A DNA stretch of 64,000 nucleotides from Aneurinibacillus terranovensis DSM 18919 (GCF_000430625.1 NZ_AUMJ01000024.1:20809-84808), one strand, 5' to 3'. Shown: positions 41,190 to 55,245, counted from the stretch's first letter. Notes: a model not told the origin generated them from the letters alone. Numbers and translations are program-made.

Positions 41190-41993
41190 CTACGTCCGCA
41201 AACCCCAAACGGCTACGGCAAGCACAAGAATAATGAGCATTAAAAACGTATCACGCAGTTCCCATGTGAGCCTGCGATATTTAGTGCGGCCTTCCCCGCC
41301 GCGATAACCGCGTGCCTCCATCGCTAAAGCTAAATCCTCCGCACGCCGGAACGATTGAATAAACAGCGGCACGATGAGCGGGATGATACTGTACACCCGC
41401 TGAATAAGAGAGCCGCTCACAAACGTAGCTCCACGCGAAATCTGGGCTTTGGCTATTTTATCCGTTTCTTCGAGCAACGTCGGAATGAACCGCAGCGAAA
41501 TCGACATCATGAGAGCCAGTTCATGAGCCGGGAACCCGAAACGTTTCAGCGGAGAAAAAAGGCTTTCCAATCCGTCGGTCAACTGGATGGGCGAGGTCGT
41601 CAACGTTAATAACGAAGCGGAAATCATCAGCAAAATGATCCGTCCCGCGACGAATATCGCTTCTTGTACGCCTTTCTCGTAAATATGAATAAAGTTCCAC
41701 TCCAACAATAGTTGGCCGCCCTGGGTAGTGAAAATCTGGAGGATCACCGTCAGCGCAATAATCCATAAAGCCGGCTTTAGCCCGCGCAGAATATACAGGA
41801 CCGGGACGCGTGAAACAAGGATACCCACTATACAGACTGCGGCTAACACCAGTAAACCTAACATGGTTTTGGCCAAAAAGATTAAAAGGATAAAGAAAAA
41901 GATAAATAAGAGCTTGGCGCGCGGGTCGCAGCGGTGTATATAAGAAGCGCCCGCAACATACTGGCCAATCGGGATGTTCCCAATCAAACTCAT
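41190..41993 (-). CDS. ecfT: Energy-coupling factor transporter transmembrane protein EcfT
   Basis: 267 residues with about five membrane helices and the two conserved coupling helices ending in the Ala-Arg-Gly type motifs: MSISLRFIPTLLEETDKIAKAQ with SRGA, and LALAMEARGYRGGEGRT. EcfT joins the two ATPases to interchangeable S-components that bring in vitamins and metals. ATGA overlap with ecfA2. Confidence 0.95.
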   Translation of the reverse strand: MSLIGNIPIGQYVAGASYIHRCDPRAKLLFIFFFILLIFLAKTMLGLLVLAAVCIVGILVSRVPVLYILRGLKPALWIIALTVILQIFTTQGGQLLLEWNFIHIYEKGVQEAIFVAGRIILLMISASLLTLTTSPIQLTDGLESLFSPLKRFGFPAHELALMMSISLRFIPTLLEETDKIAKAQISRGATFVSGSLIQRVYSIIPLIVPLFIQSFRRAEDLALAMEARGYRGGEGRTKYRRLTWELRDTFLMLIILVLAVAVWGLRT

Positions 41994-42880
41994 GCCTTCC
42001 CGACCCCCTTTCGCACCCGGCGGGCCAATTCATCTATCAGCTTGCCGGTTTCAAAAATATCGAGGGGCAGAGGTTCCATGTTTTCCCTCCGTCGGCCGAT
42101 TCGTTCATTGAACTTGAGAATAAAGTCCGTTACCTCCGGCAAATCGAGACCAGCCTGCCGGATTCGCTGAGGATCCCGGAACACCTCTCCTGGAGTCCCT
42201 TCCATCCATATTGTTCCCTCGTTCATCACATACAGATAATCCGCATAGCGGGCGGCATCTTCCATGCTGTGCGTGACGAGAATCGTCGTTCGCTTCTCCT
42301 CCTGGTGAACGCGGTCAATCACATCCAGAATCATACGATGTCCGGCCGGATCAAGCCCCGCTGTCGGCTCATCCAGAATAAGAATCTTCGGCTTCATCAC
42401 GAGTACACCGGCCAGTGCCACTCTTCGCATCTGCCCGCCGCTTAACGCAAAGGGTGACTTTTCCCCGTACTCCTCGATATCAAGCCCCACCAATTCCAGG
42501 GCTTCCCGTACACGGGAGGCGATCATTTCCTGCGGTACGCCCATATTCTTCAACCCGAAAGCCACGTCTTTCGAGACCGACTCCTCAAAAAGCTGATACT
42601 CCGGGTATTGAAAGGACAATCCGACCTGCTGCCGGAGCTTCTCCAACCCCTTCTGTTTCTTAACAGGCAGCACAAAATTGCCAACCTGCATCTTCCCTTC
42701 CGTCGGCTGCAAAAGACCATTTAACAGTTGAATAAGTGTCGATTTGCCCGATCCGGTATGACCGATAATCGCTATATAGCGGCCGTACGGAATATGCAGG
42801 GAGACGTCATGCAGAGCGGTATGTTCAAAAGGAGTTCCTTTACCATAGGTGTACCCTATCTTCTCTAAACGAATGTCCAT
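41990..42880 (-). CDS. ecfA2: Energy-coupling factor transporter ATPase EcfA2
   Basis: 296 residues: Walker A GHTGSGKST, Q-loop FQYPEYQLFEES, signature ALSGGQMRRVALAG, Walker B ILILDEPTAGLDP, H-loop LVTHSMEDA. The extended C-terminus is typical of EcfA2. It forms the asymmetric ATPase pair with EcfA1, whose gene it overlaps by 16 nt. Confidence 0.96.
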   Translation of the reverse strand: MDIRLEKIGYTYGKGTPFEHTALHDVSLHIPYGRYIAIIGHTGSGKSTLIQLLNGLLQPTEGKMQVGNFVLPVKKQKGLEKLRQQVGLSFQYPEYQLFEESVSKDVAFGLKNMGVPQEMIASRVREALELVGLDIEEYGEKSPFALSGGQMRRVALAGVLVMKPKILILDEPTAGLDPAGHRMILDVIDRVHQEEKRTTILVTHSMEDAARYADYLYVMNEGTIWMEGTPGEVFRDPQRIRQAGLDLPEVTDFILKFNERIGRRRENMEPLPLDIFETGKLIDELARRVRKGVGKA

Positions 42881-43713
42881 AGCCCGTCGAGCACCCCTTC
42901 AGCAGATGTTGAAAAGTTCGGAAGTTGAATCCCTTTTTGCCGGAGACGATACTGCACATCGCAGGCAAAAGGCACATCAAGGCCCAGCCTGCGCAGCCAA
43001 TCTGCCTGTTTGTATATCACATCCGGCGACCCTTCTCCGACTGCCTGCCCGTTATCCATCACAACAATCCGATCGCTGGTAAGCGTCTCCTCCAGATAGT
43101 GAGTAATCTGAATGACCGTCATTCCTGCATCGCGGTTCATCTTTTTCACAACCTCGAGTACTTCCTTGCGTCCACGCGGGTCGAGCATAGCCGTTGCTTC
43201 ATCTAACACGAGAACTTTCGGACGTATCGCCAGCATGGCTGCAATAGCAACCCGCTGCTTCTGACCACCTGATAACCGGTGCGGTTCCGCCTGCCTGAAT
43301 TCAGTCATGCCGACCTTTTCCAGCGCATCCATAATTCTTGACTCCATTTCCTCTCGCGGAACCCCGATATTCTCAAGTCCAAAGGCAATATCATCTTCCA
43401 CTGTAGGGGCCACGAATTGATTATCAGGATTTTGAAAAACCATACCAACCCGCCGACGGATTCTCCATAGTTCCTCTTCATTGGCGGTTGAAAGCCCATC
43501 GACATTCACTGTGCCGGACACGGGGAGAAGCAGTCCGTTCAGCATTTTTGCCATCGTTGACTTTCCTGAACCATTATGGCCGATAATCGATAGAAATTCC
43601 CGTTCCCGAACCTCAAGCGAAACCCCGCGAACCGCCAATTCATCCGGAGAGGTCGGGTCGTAACCAAACTGAATATCTTGAAGACGCACAATTGTGTTCT
43701 TGTCCAAAACCAT
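42865..43713 (-). CDS. ecfA1: Energy-coupling factor transporter ATPase EcfA1
   Basis: 282 residues from ATG 43713 (a GTG one codon earlier is possible). Walker A GHNGSGKST, Q-loop FQNPDNQFVAPT, signature RLSGGQKQRVAIAA, Walker B VLVLDEATAMLDP, H-loop QITHYLEET. Partner of EcfA2 and EcfT. First gene after the rplQ terminator, so it probably has its own promoter or depends on readthrough. Confidence 0.96.
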   Translation of the reverse strand: MVLDKNTIVRLQDIQFGYDPTSPDELAVRGVSLEVREREFLSIIGHNGSGKSTMAKMLNGLLLPVSGTVNVDGLSTANEEELWRIRRRVGMVFQNPDNQFVAPTVEDDIAFGLENIGVPREEMESRIMDALEKVGMTEFRQAEPHRLSGGQKQRVAIAAMLAIRPKVLVLDEATAMLDPRGRKEVLEVVKKMNRDAGMTVIQITHYLEETLTSDRIVVMDNGQAVGEGSPDVIYKQADWLRRLGLDVPFACDVQYRLRQKGIQLPNFSTSAEGVLDGLWTFV

Positions 43714-43788
43714 CACGTCGCTTTCTCAGTTTAGGAGCTTAGGAGCTGTAAAACCTCTCACTATTCACGCAATACCGAAGAAAGAAAA

Positions 43789-43813
43789 AAAGGGTGAAAT
43801 CTCCTCACCCTTT
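43789..43813 (-). terminator. Terminator after rplQ
   Basis: AAAGGGTGA (43789-43797) and TCACCCTTT (43805-43813), 7-nt loop; on the minus strand followed by TTTTTTTCTTTCTT. It ends the ribosomal super-operon proper. Confidence 0.88.
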
Positions 43814-43832
43814 CTTGCGCCAATGCTCACTA

Positions 43833-44195
43833 TTAAACTAACTCAAGGTATACCATAGGAGCTCCGTCCCCACGACGAGGTCCTATTTTCAAGATGCGAG
43901 TGTAACCACCTTGACGCTCAGAGAAGCGAGGTGCAAGCTTATCAAATAATTTTTGAATTGCATCCTGACCGGATTCCTGGTCAGCTACTTCTTTACGCAC
44001 AAAAGCGGCTACTTGACGACGAGCGTGCAGGTCACCGCGTTTAGCCAAAGTAATCATTTTTTCAACAATTGAGCGGACTTCTTTCGCCTTCGATTCAGTC
44101 GTCTCAATGCGTTCATTAATAATAAGATCAGTAACCAGATCCCGGAAAAGTGCTTTCCGAGCAGCACTGTTGCGGCCTAATTTAGACTGTGCCAT
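43833..44195 (-). CDS. rplQ: 50S ribosomal protein L17
   Basis: 120 residues; [17 protein letters not shown] at the start and [18 protein letters not shown] near the end identify L17. Directly follows rpoA, as in all Bacillales. Confidence 0.98.
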   Translation of the reverse strand: MAQSKLGRNSAARKALFRDLVTDLIINERIETTESKAKEVRSIVEKMITLAKRGDLHARRQVAAFVRKEVADQESGQDAIQKLFDKLAPRFSERQGGYTRILKIGPRRGDGAPMVYLELV

Positions 44196-44236
44196 GTTAT
44201 TCCCTCCTTTAGACCCTGATTCAACGACTCTTTATT

Positions 44237-45181
44237 CTAATCATCTTTTCGCAAACCAAGTCCAAGCTCTTCAAGCTTCTCCTGAACCTCTTCCAGAGAC
44301 TTGCGGCCAAGGTTACGAACTTTCATCATATCTTCTTCCGTTTTCTGCGTCAGCTCCTGCACGGTATTAATACCGGCACGCTTCAGGCAGTTATAAGAAC
44401 GAACGGAAAGATCAAGTTCCTCGATGGTCATCTCAAGAACTTTTTCTTTCTTGTCTTCTTCTTTTTCAACCATGATTTCTGCTTCTTTGGCTTCATCCGT
44501 AAGACCGACGAAGAGATTAAGATGCTCCGTCATAATCTTAGCACCCAAGCTTACCGCTTCTTCCGGACGGATGCTGCCGTCTGTCCAGACTTCAAGCGTC
44601 AGTTTATCATAGTTAGTGACCTGTCCAACGCGCGTATTCTCTACCTGGTAATTTACACGGCTAATCGGCGTATAAATGGAATCAATAGGAATTACACCAA
44701 TTGGCATATCACCACGCTTGTTCGCGTCAGCTGCTACATAGCCCCGTCCTCGATTAGCAGTCATACGAATGTGGAGACGAGCATCGTCTTCCAGCGTAGC
44801 AATATGCAGATCCGGATTAAGAATCTCCACATCACTATCCGCACGAATGTCGGCAGCTGTAACCGCTCCGCCACCTTCTGCATCGATTTCGAGTACTTTC
44901 TCTTCGTCCGAATGGATTTTGAGAGAAAGAGTTTTTAAATTTAAGATGATCTGGGTAGTATCTTCTACTACGCCTTCGATCGTGGAGAACTCATGCAGAA
45001 CCCCATCGATTTGGACGCTGGTAATTGCGGCGCCAGGAAGTGAAGATAACAAAATACGACGCAGTGAATTGCCAAGGGTCGTACCATATCCTCTTTCTAG
45101 AGGTTCAACCACAAACTTACCATAGGTAGAGTCTTCGCTTACTTCTACCACTTCGATCTTTGGCTTCTCTATTTCGATCAT
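44237..45181 (-). CDS. rpoA: RNA polymerase alpha subunit
   Basis: 314 residues from ATG 45181 (AAGGAGGG upstream). N-terminal dimerisation/assembly domain with [20 protein letters not shown], a linker with the E/K-rich stretch [11 protein letters not shown], and the C-terminal alpha-CTD with [19 protein letters not shown] and [11 protein letters not shown], which contacts UP elements and activators. Preceded by a 205-bp non-coding gap after rpsK. Confidence 0.98.
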   Translation of the reverse strand: MIEIEKPKIEVVEVSEDSTYGKFVVEPLERGYGTTLGNSLRRILLSSLPGAAITSVQIDGVLHEFSTIEGVVEDTTQIILNLKTLSLKIHSDEEKVLEIDAEGGGAVTAADIRADSDVEILNPDLHIATLEDDARLHIRMTANRGRGYVAADANKRGDMPIGVIPIDSIYTPISRVNYQVENTRVGQVTNYDKLTLEVWTDGSIRPEEAVSLGAKIMTEHLNLFVGLTDEAKEAEIMVEKEEDKKEKVLEMTIEELDLSVRSYNCLKRAGINTVQELTQKTEEDMMKVRNLGRKSLEEVQEKLEELGLGLRKDD

Positions 45182-45184
45182 CAA

Positions 45185-45389
45185 CCAAACCCTCCTTCAA
45201 AACGTGGAAAATTCCGGACGGGTCATAGGATCCCCACGACCGGAACTCCCCTTAGGCGGTTACCACTGTTACTGCGGGCAATCAAGCCGTGGGGTGCTGT
45301 CTAGCATCGTTTTACCCTTACTTTTCGTACCCTAGTATTTCCAGGTGGATAACTTCTTAAACTGCTAGTTTGTGCAAAGTTACGCCAAA
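45185..45389 (-). promoter_or_regulatory. 205-bp structured gap between rpsK and rpoA
   Basis: The longest non-coding gap inside the super-operon. It contains CCCCACG (45232-45238) paired at distance with CGTGGGG (45288-45294), and TTCCGG/CCGGAA dyads close to the rpoA ribosome site. No convincing promoter boxes found. It could be a leader for rpoA control; a gap at this point also occurs in B. subtilis. Confidence 0.35.
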
Positions 45390-45794
45390 TTATACGCGGC
45401 GACGTTTCGGAGGACGGCAGCCATTATGAGGAATAGGAGTTACATCTTTAATCATGTTCACTTCCAGACCTGTAGCCTGTAAGGAACGGATAGCGGCTTC
45501 ACGGCCGGAACCAGGTCCTTTAACCATAACTTCAACGGACTTCATACCATGTTCCATTGCAGCTTTAGCCGCTTGCTCAGCAGCCATTTGCGCAGCAAAC
45601 GGTGTGCTCTTACGAGATCCTCTAAATCCAAGCCCACCGGCACTTGCCCAAGAAATTGCATTTCCATGGGGATCAGTGATAGTAACGATGGTATTGTTAA
45701 ACGTAGAACGAATATGCGCTACACCAGATTCAACGTTTTTTCGATCGCGACGACGTGTACGAGTCGCAGCTACTTTTCTTTTCGCCAACTTCAT
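45390..45794 (-). CDS. rpsK: 30S ribosomal protein S11
   Basis: 134 residues; [18 protein letters not shown] and the C-terminal [17 protein letters not shown] are diagnostic. Platform protein near the Shine-Dalgarno helix. Confidence 0.98.
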   Translation of the reverse strand: MKLAKRKVAATRTRRRDRKNVESGVAHIRSTFNNTIVTITDPHGNAISWASAGGLGFRGSRKSTPFAAQMAAEQAAKAAMEHGMKSVEVMVKGPGSGREAAIRSLQATGLEVNMIKDVTPIPHNGCRPPKRRRV

Positions 45795-45803
45795 TTACCC
45801 CCT

Positions 45804-46172
45804 TTACTTCTTCTTGTTAGCAACGGTACGACGCGGACCTTTGCGTGTACGAGCATTTGTTTTTGTGCGCTGTCCGCGAACAGGCAGCCCACGACGGTGA
45901 CGAATGCCACGGAAAGAGCCAATTTCAATAAGACGCTTGATATTCAGAGATACTTCACGACGAAGATCCCCTTCAACCTTAATGTTCTTATCGATGTATT
46001 CACGAAGCTTAGCTGCTTCATCTTCAGTAAGATCGCGAACACGGGTATTTTCAGAAATACCGGTCTCACTCAGAATTTTATTGGCAGTAGAACGCCCAAT
46101 GCCAAAAATATACGTTAACGCGATTACAACGCGTTTATCACGAGGTAAGTCGACTCCCGCAATACGTGCCAT
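45804..46172 (-). CDS. rpsM: 30S ribosomal protein S13
   Basis: 122 residues; [20 protein letters not shown] start, [19 protein letters not shown] near the basic C-terminus. Head protein contacting tRNA and the central protuberance. Confidence 0.98.
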   Translation of the reverse strand: MARIAGVDLPRDKRVVIALTYIFGIGRSTANKILSETGISENTRVRDLTEDEAAKLREYIDKNIKVEGDLRREVSLNIKRLIEIGSFRGIRHRRGLPVRGQRTKTNARTRKGPRRTVANKKK

Positions 46173-46194
46173 ATTTCGTGCACCTCCTTATTTA

Positions 46195-46323
<129 letters not shown>

Positions 46324-46397
46324 TCATCTTCTGGAGAGTAGAAATATTAGAGGTTGGAGGTCAATCATTCGCACCTCTAACTTCTCGTTCCTACTTC

Positions 46398-46616
46398 CTA
46401 TTTGTAGCGATATGTGATCCGCCCGCGGGTCAAATCATAAGGCGATAATTCAACCGTTACTTTGTCACCAGGCAAAATGCGAATGAAATGCATGCGAATT
46501 TTACCCGATACATGTGCAAGTACTTTATGACCGTTCTCTAACTCCACACGAAACATTGCGTTCGGCAGAGGTTCAATCACAGTGCCTTCCACTTCAATTA
46601 CATCTTCTTTCGCCAT
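46398..46616 (-). CDS. infA: Translation initiation factor IF-1
   Basis: 72 residues from ATG 46616 (AAAGGAG upstream). S1/OB fold with [20 protein letters not shown] and [19 protein letters not shown]. Binds the A site of the 30S subunit. Positioned between map and rpmJ. Confidence 0.97.
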   Translation of the reverse strand: MAKEDVIEVEGTVIEPLPNAMFRVELENGHKVLAHVSGKIRMHFIRILPGDKVTVELSPYDLTRGRITYRYK

Positions 46617-46730
46617 GAAGGGCATTCTCCTTTCTCCAGCACTTCAGCTTGAGCTTTTTATAGCCGGTCAAAACATAAGTCCCACCCGCTATCATAACAT
46701 AACGCACACGTAAAAGAAACTATGCGATTG

Positions 46731-49457
<2,727 letters not shown>

Positions 49458-49458
<1 letters not shown>

Positions 49459-49898
49459 TAGATCACCTCGGTTTTTCCGCCTGCAGCTTCAATTTTCTCA
49501 ATAGCGGATTGAGAAAATTTCTGGGCTTTAACCGTCAATGAAACGTTTAATTCTCCATTTCCTAAAATCTTCACGCCATCGCGTGCATTTTTTACAGCGC
49601 CTGTCTCCAACAATAACTCAGGAGTTACTACTGTGCCCGCTTCAAACTCGTTCAGCCGGTCAAGGCTTACAATAGCAAACTCTTTACGGTTTGGATTGGT
49701 GAAGCCCCGCTTAGGTAAACGACGATACAATGGGTTTTGACCACCCTCGAAACCAGGGCGCACTCCACCGCCGGAACGAGCGTTTTGCCCTTTGTGACCG
49801 CGTCCAGCCGTTTTGCCGTTCCCGGAACCGATACCGCGGCCAACTCGTTTACGTGTGTGGCGGGAACCTTCCGCAGGTTGGATTTCGTGTAATTTCAT
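49458..49898 (-). CDS. rplO: 50S ribosomal protein L15
   Basis: 146 residues from ATG 49898 (GGAGGAGG upstream). [20 protein letters not shown] with the glycine/arginine-rich [20 protein letters not shown] segment typical of L15. An earlier in-frame start at 49922 overlaps the ribosome site and is rejected. Confidence 0.97.
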
Positions 49899-49930
49899 CG
49901 TTGCACCTCCTCCTTGTAGCAAATTATCTA

Positions 49931-50116
49931 TTACTCAGCAATTTCCTTAACTTCAACCATGTGAGATACTTTGTTTACCATGCCGCGAATAGCCGGATTA
50001 TCCTGATGTTCAACAGTCTGGTGAATTTTGCGAAGGCCGAGTGCTTGGACGGTTGCTCTCTGAACTTCCGTACGTCCAATCAAACTCCTCTTGAGGGTGA
50101 TTTGCAATTTAGCCAC
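49931..50116 (-). CDS. rpmD: 50S ribosomal protein L30
   Basis: 61 residues; [20 protein letters not shown] and [20 protein letters not shown] identify L30 of the bacterial short form. Confidence 0.97.
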   Translation of the reverse strand: MAKLQITLKRSLIGRTEVQRATVQALGLRKIHQTVEHQDNPAIRGMVNKVSHMVEVKEIAE

Positions 50117-50130
50117 GATTCATTCCCCTC

Positions 50131-50628
50131 CTAACCTAATAGCTCTTCCGTAGATTTGCCGCGAAGTTTCGCAACTTGGTCAGCCGTTTTTAAGCGGCCA
50201 AGGCCTTCTAATGTTGCGTTAACCATGTTAATTGGGTTGTTAGAGCCTAAAGATTTACTTAATACATCGCCTACACCTGCAAGTTCAAGCACCGCACGTA
50301 CAGGACCGCCTGCGATAACTCCGGTACCTTCAGAAGCTGGCTTCATAAATACTTTACCAGCACCAAAACGGCCGTTTACTTCGTGAGGAAGCGTCGTTCC
50401 TACAAGGGGAACTTTAATTAAGTTTTTCTTAGCATCGTCAATAGCCTTGCGAATCGCATCAGGTACTTCTTGGGCTTTCCCCATTCCCGAACCAACGTGA
50501 CCATTACGGTCGCCGACTACTACTAAGGCGCTAAAGGAAAAACGACGTCCACCTTTAACAACTTTAGCAACACGATTGATGGCGACGACTTTTTCTTCCA
50601 ACTCAAGGTTGCTAGCGTCGATACGCAT
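50131..50628 (-). CDS. rpsE: 30S ribosomal protein S5
   Basis: 165 residues; [20 protein letters not shown] and the [19 protein letters not shown] motif are diagnostic. Contributes to decoding accuracy. Confidence 0.98.
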   Translation of the reverse strand: MRIDASNLELEEKVVAINRVAKVVKGGRRFSFSALVVVGDRNGHVGSGMGKAQEVPDAIRKAIDDAKKNLIKVPLVGTTLPHEVNGRFGAGKVFMKPASEGTGVIAGGPVRAVLELAGVGDVLSKSLGSNNPINMVNATLEGLGRLKTADQVAKLRGKSTEELLG

Positions 50629-50675
50629 GAAATTCCCTCCTTATATAAGGATTTACGTTCTGTTGTTACGTTTTA

Positions 50676-51044
50676 TTAGAATTGCAGGCCTGCTTCACGA
50701 GCAGCATCTGCGAGTGTTTTAATACGTCCGTGATACAGGTAGCCTCCGCGGTCAAAAACCACTTCAGAAACACCTTTTTCAAGGCCACGTTTGGCAATCA
50801 AAGCGCCAACTTTTGCAGCGGCCTCTTGATTTCCACCGTGAGTTATTTGATCTTTAAGCTCAGGATCGACTGTGGATGCAGAAGCAAGCGTCACACCTGC
50901 TACATCATCAATCAGTTGAGCATAGATATGTTTAGAAGAACGGTACACATTTAAACGAGGTGCTTGAGCTGTGCCCGAAATTTTCTTGCGCACTCTCAAA
51001 TGTCTTTTCTTCCGTGCTTTGTTTTTATCTTGTTTAGAGATCAC
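50676..51044 (-). CDS. rplR: 50S ribosomal protein L18
   Basis: 122 residues; [20 protein letters not shown] and [20 protein letters not shown]. Binds 5S rRNA with L5. Confidence 0.98.
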   Translation of the reverse strand: MISKQDKNKARKKRHLRVRKKISGTAQAPRLNVYRSSKHIYAQLIDDVAGVTLASASTVDPELKDQITHGGNQEAAAKVGALIAKRGLEKGVSEVVFDRGGYLYHGRIKTLADAAREAGLQF

Positions 51045-51079
51045 GTTACTTTCACTCCTTTCGTCACACTCTTACGCGA

Positions 51080-51619
51080 TTACTTCTTACCGGTCTTACC
51101 TTCCTTACGACGTACACGTTCACCCTGGTAACGAATACCTTTTCCTTTGTAAGGTTCTGGTTTGCGTACTGCACGAATTTCAGAAGCGATTTGGCCTACA
51201 CGTTCTTTGTCAATTCCTTTAACAATGATTTGTGTTTGAGCCGGCACTTCGAACTCAATGCCTTCTTCCGGAGTGATTTCTACAGGATGAGAATAACCAA
51301 CGCTTAACGTAAGGTTGCTTCCCGATTTAGCTGCACGGTATCCAACACCCACGAGTTCAAGAGTTTTGGAGAATCCAGTCGTTACGCCTTCCACCATGTT
51401 GGCAATAACACTGCGAGTCGTCCCATGAAGGGCCCGGTGCAATTTATTATCAGAAGGGCGTGTTACAACGATTTCGTTGCCTTCCACGTTTACTTGAACT
51501 TCATTATGAAGCGTACGAGTCAAAGTTCCTTTAGGCCCTTTAACCGTCAGTACATTTCCGTCCAGTTTCACTTCTACTCCAGTTGGAATAGAAACTGGCT
51601 TTTTACCAATACGAGACAT
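51080..51619 (-). CDS. rplF: 50S ribosomal protein L6
   Basis: 179 residues; [19 protein letters not shown] start and C-terminal [20 protein letters not shown] signature. Near the factor-binding centre. Confidence 0.98.
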   Translation of the reverse strand: MSRIGKKPVSIPTGVEVKLDGNVLTVKGPKGTLTRTLHNEVQVNVEGNEIVVTRPSDNKLHRALHGTTRSVIANMVEGVTTGFSKTLELVGVGYRAAKSGSNLTLSVGYSHPVEITPEEGIEFEVPAQTQIIVKGIDKERVGQIASEIRAVRKPEPYKGKGIRYQGERVRRKEGKTGKK

Positions 51620-51648
51620 ACATCACACCTCCGTTCTCGTCTAAATGA

Positions 51649-52047
51649 TTACCAAACGTATGCTAATACTTCGCCGCCCACTTGTTGTTGGCGGGCTTGT
51701 TTATCCGTCAATACACCGTGAGAAGTTGAAAGAATAGCGACTCCCAATCCGCCCAGAACACGGGGAACCTCATCTTTCTTCGCATATACACGCAATCCCG
51801 GTTTACTAATACGTTTTAATCCAGTGATTACACGTTCGTTATCCATGCCATACTTAAGGAAAATACGGAGAATGCCTTGCTTGTTATCCTCTACATATTC
51901 CACGTCGCGGATAAAGCCTTCCTCTTTCAGAAGATTCGCAATGTCACGCTTGATTGTGGAAGCTGGAACTTCCAGTTTCTCGTGACGAACAATATTGGCA
52001 TTACGAATCCGTGTAAGCATATCTGCTATTGGATCTGTCATCGACAT
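51649..52047 (-). CDS. rpsH: 30S ribosomal protein S8
   Basis: 132 residues; [20 protein letters not shown] and the C-terminal [20 protein letters not shown] signature. Also the autoregulatory repressor of the spc operon in other bacteria. Confidence 0.98.
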   Translation of the reverse strand: MSMTDPIADMLTRIRNANIVRHEKLEVPASTIKRDIANLLKEEGFIRDVEYVEDNKQGILRIFLKYGMDNERVITGLKRISKPGLRVYAKKDEVPRVLGGLGVAILSTSHGVLTDKQARQQQVGGEVLAYVW

Positions 52048-52077
52048 ATGTTTAACCTCCTTCCCGTTACAGGGGTT

Positions 52078-52263
52078 TTACCAGCTTGCTTTTTTAACGC
52101 CAGGCAGTTGACCTGCATAGGCCAATTCGCGAATACAAATCCGGCAAAGTTTAAATTTACGATATACAGAGTGCGGACGTCCGCAACGTTCGCAGCGGGT
52201 GTATTCCTGGACTTTAAACTTAGGCTTACGGTTGGCTTTTACAACCATAGATTTTTTTGCCAC
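52078..52263 (-). CDS. rpsN: 30S ribosomal protein S14, zinc-binding type Z
   Basis: 61 residues; [20 protein letters not shown] and [19 protein letters not shown] carry two CxxC zinc pairs, the short C+ form. A C- paralogue may exist elsewhere for zinc starvation. Confidence 0.98.
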   Translation of the reverse strand: MAKKSMVVKANRKPKFKVQEYTRCERCGRPHSVYRKFKLCRICIRELAYAGQLPGVKKASW

Positions 52264-52295
52264 GTGTTTCCCTCCTTATCGTATCAATCTAGAAA

Positions 52296-52838
52296 TTACT
52301 TACTGAAGGGCGCGCCCAGTTGGGTTAACAGTTCGCGGGCTTCTTCGTCCGAATTAGCTGTCGTTACAATTACGATATCCATCCCACGAATCGCATCCAC
52401 TTTATCGTATTCGATTTCAGGGAAAATCAATTGTTCTTTAAGTCCGAGTGTGTAGTTTCCGCGTCCATCAAATGCTTTGTTTGAAATGCCGCGGAAGTCA
52501 CGTACGCGTGGAAGTGCCACATTAAACAATTTGTCTAAAAAGTGGTACATACGCTCGCCGCGCAGCGTTACTTTGCAGCCGATTGGCATGCCTTCACGAA
52601 GGCGGAATCCGGCGATGGACTTCTTCGCACGTGTAACCACCGGTTTCTGACCTGTGATTAACTCTAAGTCACGAATCGCCCCGTCGAGTACTTTAGGATT
52701 AGAAACAGCTTCCCCTAAACCAACGTTAAGAACGATTTTTTCGATTTTAGGAGCCTGCATAATGGATTTGTAGTTAAACTTCGTCATTAATGCAGGAACA
52801 ATTTTTTCGCTATAAGTTTCTTGCATTCTTGCAGCCAT
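52296..52838 (-). CDS. rplE: 50S ribosomal protein L5
   Basis: 180 residues; [19 protein letters not shown] and the [19 protein letters not shown] stretch. Binds 5S rRNA and contacts the P-site tRNA. Confidence 0.98.
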   Translation of the reverse strand: MAARMQETYSEKIVPALMTKFNYKSIMQAPKIEKIVLNVGLGEAVSNPKVLDGAIRDLELITGQKPVVTRAKKSIAGFRLREGMPIGCKVTLRGERMYHFLDKLFNVALPRVRDFRGISNKAFDGRGNYTLGLKEQLIFPEIEYDKVDAIRGMDIVIVTTANSDEEARELLTQLGAPFSK

Positions 52839-52863
52839 CTAAGTGACCTCCTTTCCGACCTGG

Positions 52864-53193
52864 TTACTTGTCAAGTATTTCGCCAGATTTTTTTGCAATA
52901 CGAACTTTCTTTCCGTCAACAATTTTATGACCAATACGAGTCGGTTCACCCGTTTTCGGATCGATAATCATGACGTTGGAAGCGTGAATCGCTGCTTCCT
53001 GTGTGACAATTCCACCCTGTGGATTTGCTGCGTTTGGACGAGTGTGTTTCTTAACCAGATTTACACCTTCAACCACTACGCGACCGGTTTTAGGGAAAGC
53101 AGTAAGAATACGTCCTTTTTTACCTTTATCTTTTCCGCTGATAACCATAACTTCATCACCGGATTTTACGTGTAATTTAATACGTTCGGACAT
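52864..53193 (-). CDS. rplX: 50S ribosomal protein L24
   Basis: 109 residues; [23 protein letters not shown] motif at the start, then [19 protein letters not shown]. Assembly initiator of the 50S subunit. (The KOW stretch is quoted in two parts here only for length.). Confidence 0.97.
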   Translation of the reverse strand: MSERIKLHVKSGDEVMVISGKDKGKKGRILTAFPKTGRVVVEGVNLVKKHTRPNAANPQGGIVTQEAAIHASNVMIIDPKTGEPTRIGHKIVDGKKVRIAKKSGEILDK

Positions 53194-53236
53194 GACGGCA
53201 CCTCCTTGTCGAACAAATTAGCTTTGATTTAAGGAA

Positions 53237-53605
53237 TTACAGTACTTCAGGAGCCAGGGAAACAATTTTCATAAAGTCTTTTTCGCGAAGTTCCCGGGCA
53301 ACAGGTCCGAAGATACGAGTTCCGCGCGGGCTTTTGTCATCACGTACGATAACCGCTGCATTCTCATCAAAGCGAATATAAGAGCCATCATTACGGCGTG
53401 CGCCGCTCTTGGAACGAACGATAACAGCTTTTACTACATCGCCTTTCTTGACAACGCCGCCTGGTGTTGCTTGTTTTACCGAACAAACAATAACATCACC
53501 AATGTTAGCGAACTTACGACCGGAACCGCCGAGTACTTTAATACACATAAGTTCTTTCGCACCGGAATTATCTGCTACGCGTAAACGTGTTTGAGTTTGA
53601 ATCAC
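53237..53605 (-). CDS. rplN: 50S ribosomal protein L14
   Basis: 122 residues; [20 protein letters not shown] and [20 protein letters not shown] are diagnostic. Confidence 0.98.
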   Translation of the reverse strand: MIQTQTRLRVADNSGAKELMCIKVLGGSGRKFANIGDVIVCSVKQATPGGVVKKGDVVKAVIVRSKSGARRNDGSYIRFDENAAVIVRDDKSPRGTRIFGPVARELREKDFMKIVSLAPEVL

Positions 53606-53654
53606 GGAGAGTCCCTCCCTTCAGTTGTGACTAAACGTTCTTTAATTTATTTGA

Positions 53655-53921
53655 TTAGATGATAACGGCTTTCTCAACTACTTCCACCAGTCTGAAACGC
53701 TTATCTTTAGAAAGCGGACGAGTTTCCATAATTTTTACAAGATCGCCGATTTTTGCAGTGTTTTGCTCATCATGCGCTTTGAACTTCTTGGAGTACTTCA
53801 CGCGCTTACCGTAGAGCGGGTGTTTTTTGTACGTCTCAACAAGAACAACAATGGTTTTATCCATTTTGTCAGAAACAACTTTTCCGAGCACAACTTTACG
53901 ATTGTTGCGTTCTTCTGCCAT
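53655..53921 (-). CDS. rpsQ: 30S ribosomal protein S17
   Basis: 88 residues; [20 protein letters not shown] and [22 protein letters not shown]-fold primary binder of the 16S 5' domain. Confidence 0.98.
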   Translation of the reverse strand: MAEERNNRKVVLGKVVSDKMDKTIVVLVETYKKHPLYGKRVKYSKKFKAHDEQNTAKIGDLVKIMETRPLSKDKRFRLVEVVEKAVII

Positions 53922-53945
53922 GTTTGCGACCTCCTCTCTTAACTA

Positions 53946-54143
53946 TTAGCGAATTCCTAGTTCACGTTCACGAAGAACGGTTTTGGCTTTAGCGATAGCC
54001 TTACGTACTTGACGAATACGAGCAGGGTTATCTAATTGACCTGTTGCTAATTGAAAACGGAGGTTAAAAAGCTCTTCTTTCATGGAAGTAACTTTTTGTT
54101 CGATTTCGGCAGTGGTTAAATCACGAATTTCATTAGCTTTCAT
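53946..54143 (-). CDS. rpmC: 50S ribosomal protein L29
   Basis: 65 residues; [20 protein letters not shown] and [20 protein letters not shown]. Sits at the tunnel exit. Overlaps the rplP end by 11 nt. Confidence 0.98.
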   Translation of the reverse strand: MKANEIRDLTTAEIEQKVTSMKEELFNLRFQLATGQLDNPARIRQVRKAIAKAKTVLRERELGIR

Positions 54144-54567
54144 TTACGTCACCACCCAATTCTTCCCGTTTCACGAACTTACATTTGATTGGGAGCTTGT
54201 GCATAGCAAGACGCATAGCTTCTCGAGCCACTTCTTCCGATACGCCTGCGAGTTCAAACATAACTTTGCCAGGCTTGACGATGGCTACCCAATGTTCAAC
54301 AGAACCTTTACCGGAACCCATCCGTACTTCTAAAGGCTTCTGGGTTACAGGTTTATCCGGGAAAATTTTAATCCATACTTTACCGCCACGTTTGATGTAA
54401 CGGGTCATCGCAATACGAGCGGCTTCAATTTGGCGATTTGTAATCCAGGACGCTTCAAGAGCTTGAAGGCCATATTCGCCGAAAGCAACGGTTTGACCGC
54501 CTTTCGCTTGCCCTCTCATTTTTCCGCGATGCTGTTTACGGTGTTTAACACGTTTAGGGATCAACAT
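54133..54567 (-). CDS. rplP: 50S ribosomal protein L16
   Basis: 144 residues; [20 protein letters not shown] start and [20 protein letters not shown]. Positions A-site tRNA. Confidence 0.98.
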   Translation of the reverse strand: MLIPKRVKHRKQHRGKMRGQAKGGQTVAFGEYGLQALEASWITNRQIEAARIAMTRYIKRGGKVWIKIFPDKPVTQKPLEVRMGSGKGSVEHWVAIVKPGKVMFELAGVSEEVAREAMRLAMHKLPIKCKFVKREELGGDVNES

Positions 54568-54569
54568 AA

Positions 54570-55232
54570 TTATTGGCCTCCTTCCTCTGTGTTTCTTTTC
54601 TTCGCTTGAGGAAGAACTTCTCCACGGTAAATCCAGACTTTCACACCAATTTTTCCGTACGTTGTATCAGCTTCAGCTGTACCGTAATCAATGTCGGCAC
54701 GAAGTGTATGAAGAGGAACCGTGCCTTCGCTATATCCTTCAGAACGGGCAATGTCCGCTCCGCCAAGACGTCCGCTTACCATTGTCTTGATACCTTGAGC
54801 ACCTGCACGCATTGTGCGTTGGAGCGCCTGCTTCTGTGCGCGGCGGAAAGAAATGCGGTTTTCTAACTGACGGGCAATGCTCTGGGCAACAAGAGTCGCA
54901 TCGAGATCAGGATTCTTAATTTCATTGATGTTGATGTGAACCTTCTTGCCAGTTAAGCTTGACAGAGCTTTACGAAGTTTTTCAACTTCCGTACCACCTT
55001 TACCAATAACCATACCTGGCTTGGCAGTGTGGACAGTAACGTTTAAACGATTGGCTGCGCGTTCGATTTCAACAGTAGAAACGGAAGCGTCTTTCAGTTG
55101 GTCTTGAACATATTTACGAACCTTCAGGTCTTCATGTAAGAGTGTAGCATAATCTTTATCTGCGAACCATTTCGATTCCCAGTCACGGATAATGCCAACC
55201 CGAAGTCCTACCGGGCTAACTTTTTGACCCAC
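54570..55232 (-). CDS. rpsC: 30S ribosomal protein S3
   Basis: 220 residues; [20 protein letters not shown] start, KH motif [19 protein letters not shown], and C-terminal [13 protein letters not shown]. Part of the mRNA entry helicase. Confidence 0.98.
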   Translation of the reverse strand: MGQKVSPVGLRVGIIRDWESKWFADKDYATLLHEDLKVRKYVQDQLKDASVSTVEIERAANRLNVTVHTAKPGMVIGKGGTEVEKLRKALSSLTGKKVHININEIKNPDLDATLVAQSIARQLENRISFRRAQKQALQRTMRAGAQGIKTMVSGRLGGADIARSEGYSEGTVPLHTLRADIDYGTAEADTTYGKIGVKVWIYRGEVLPQAKKRNTEEGGQ

Positions 55233-55245
55233 GCGCTATCCCTCC

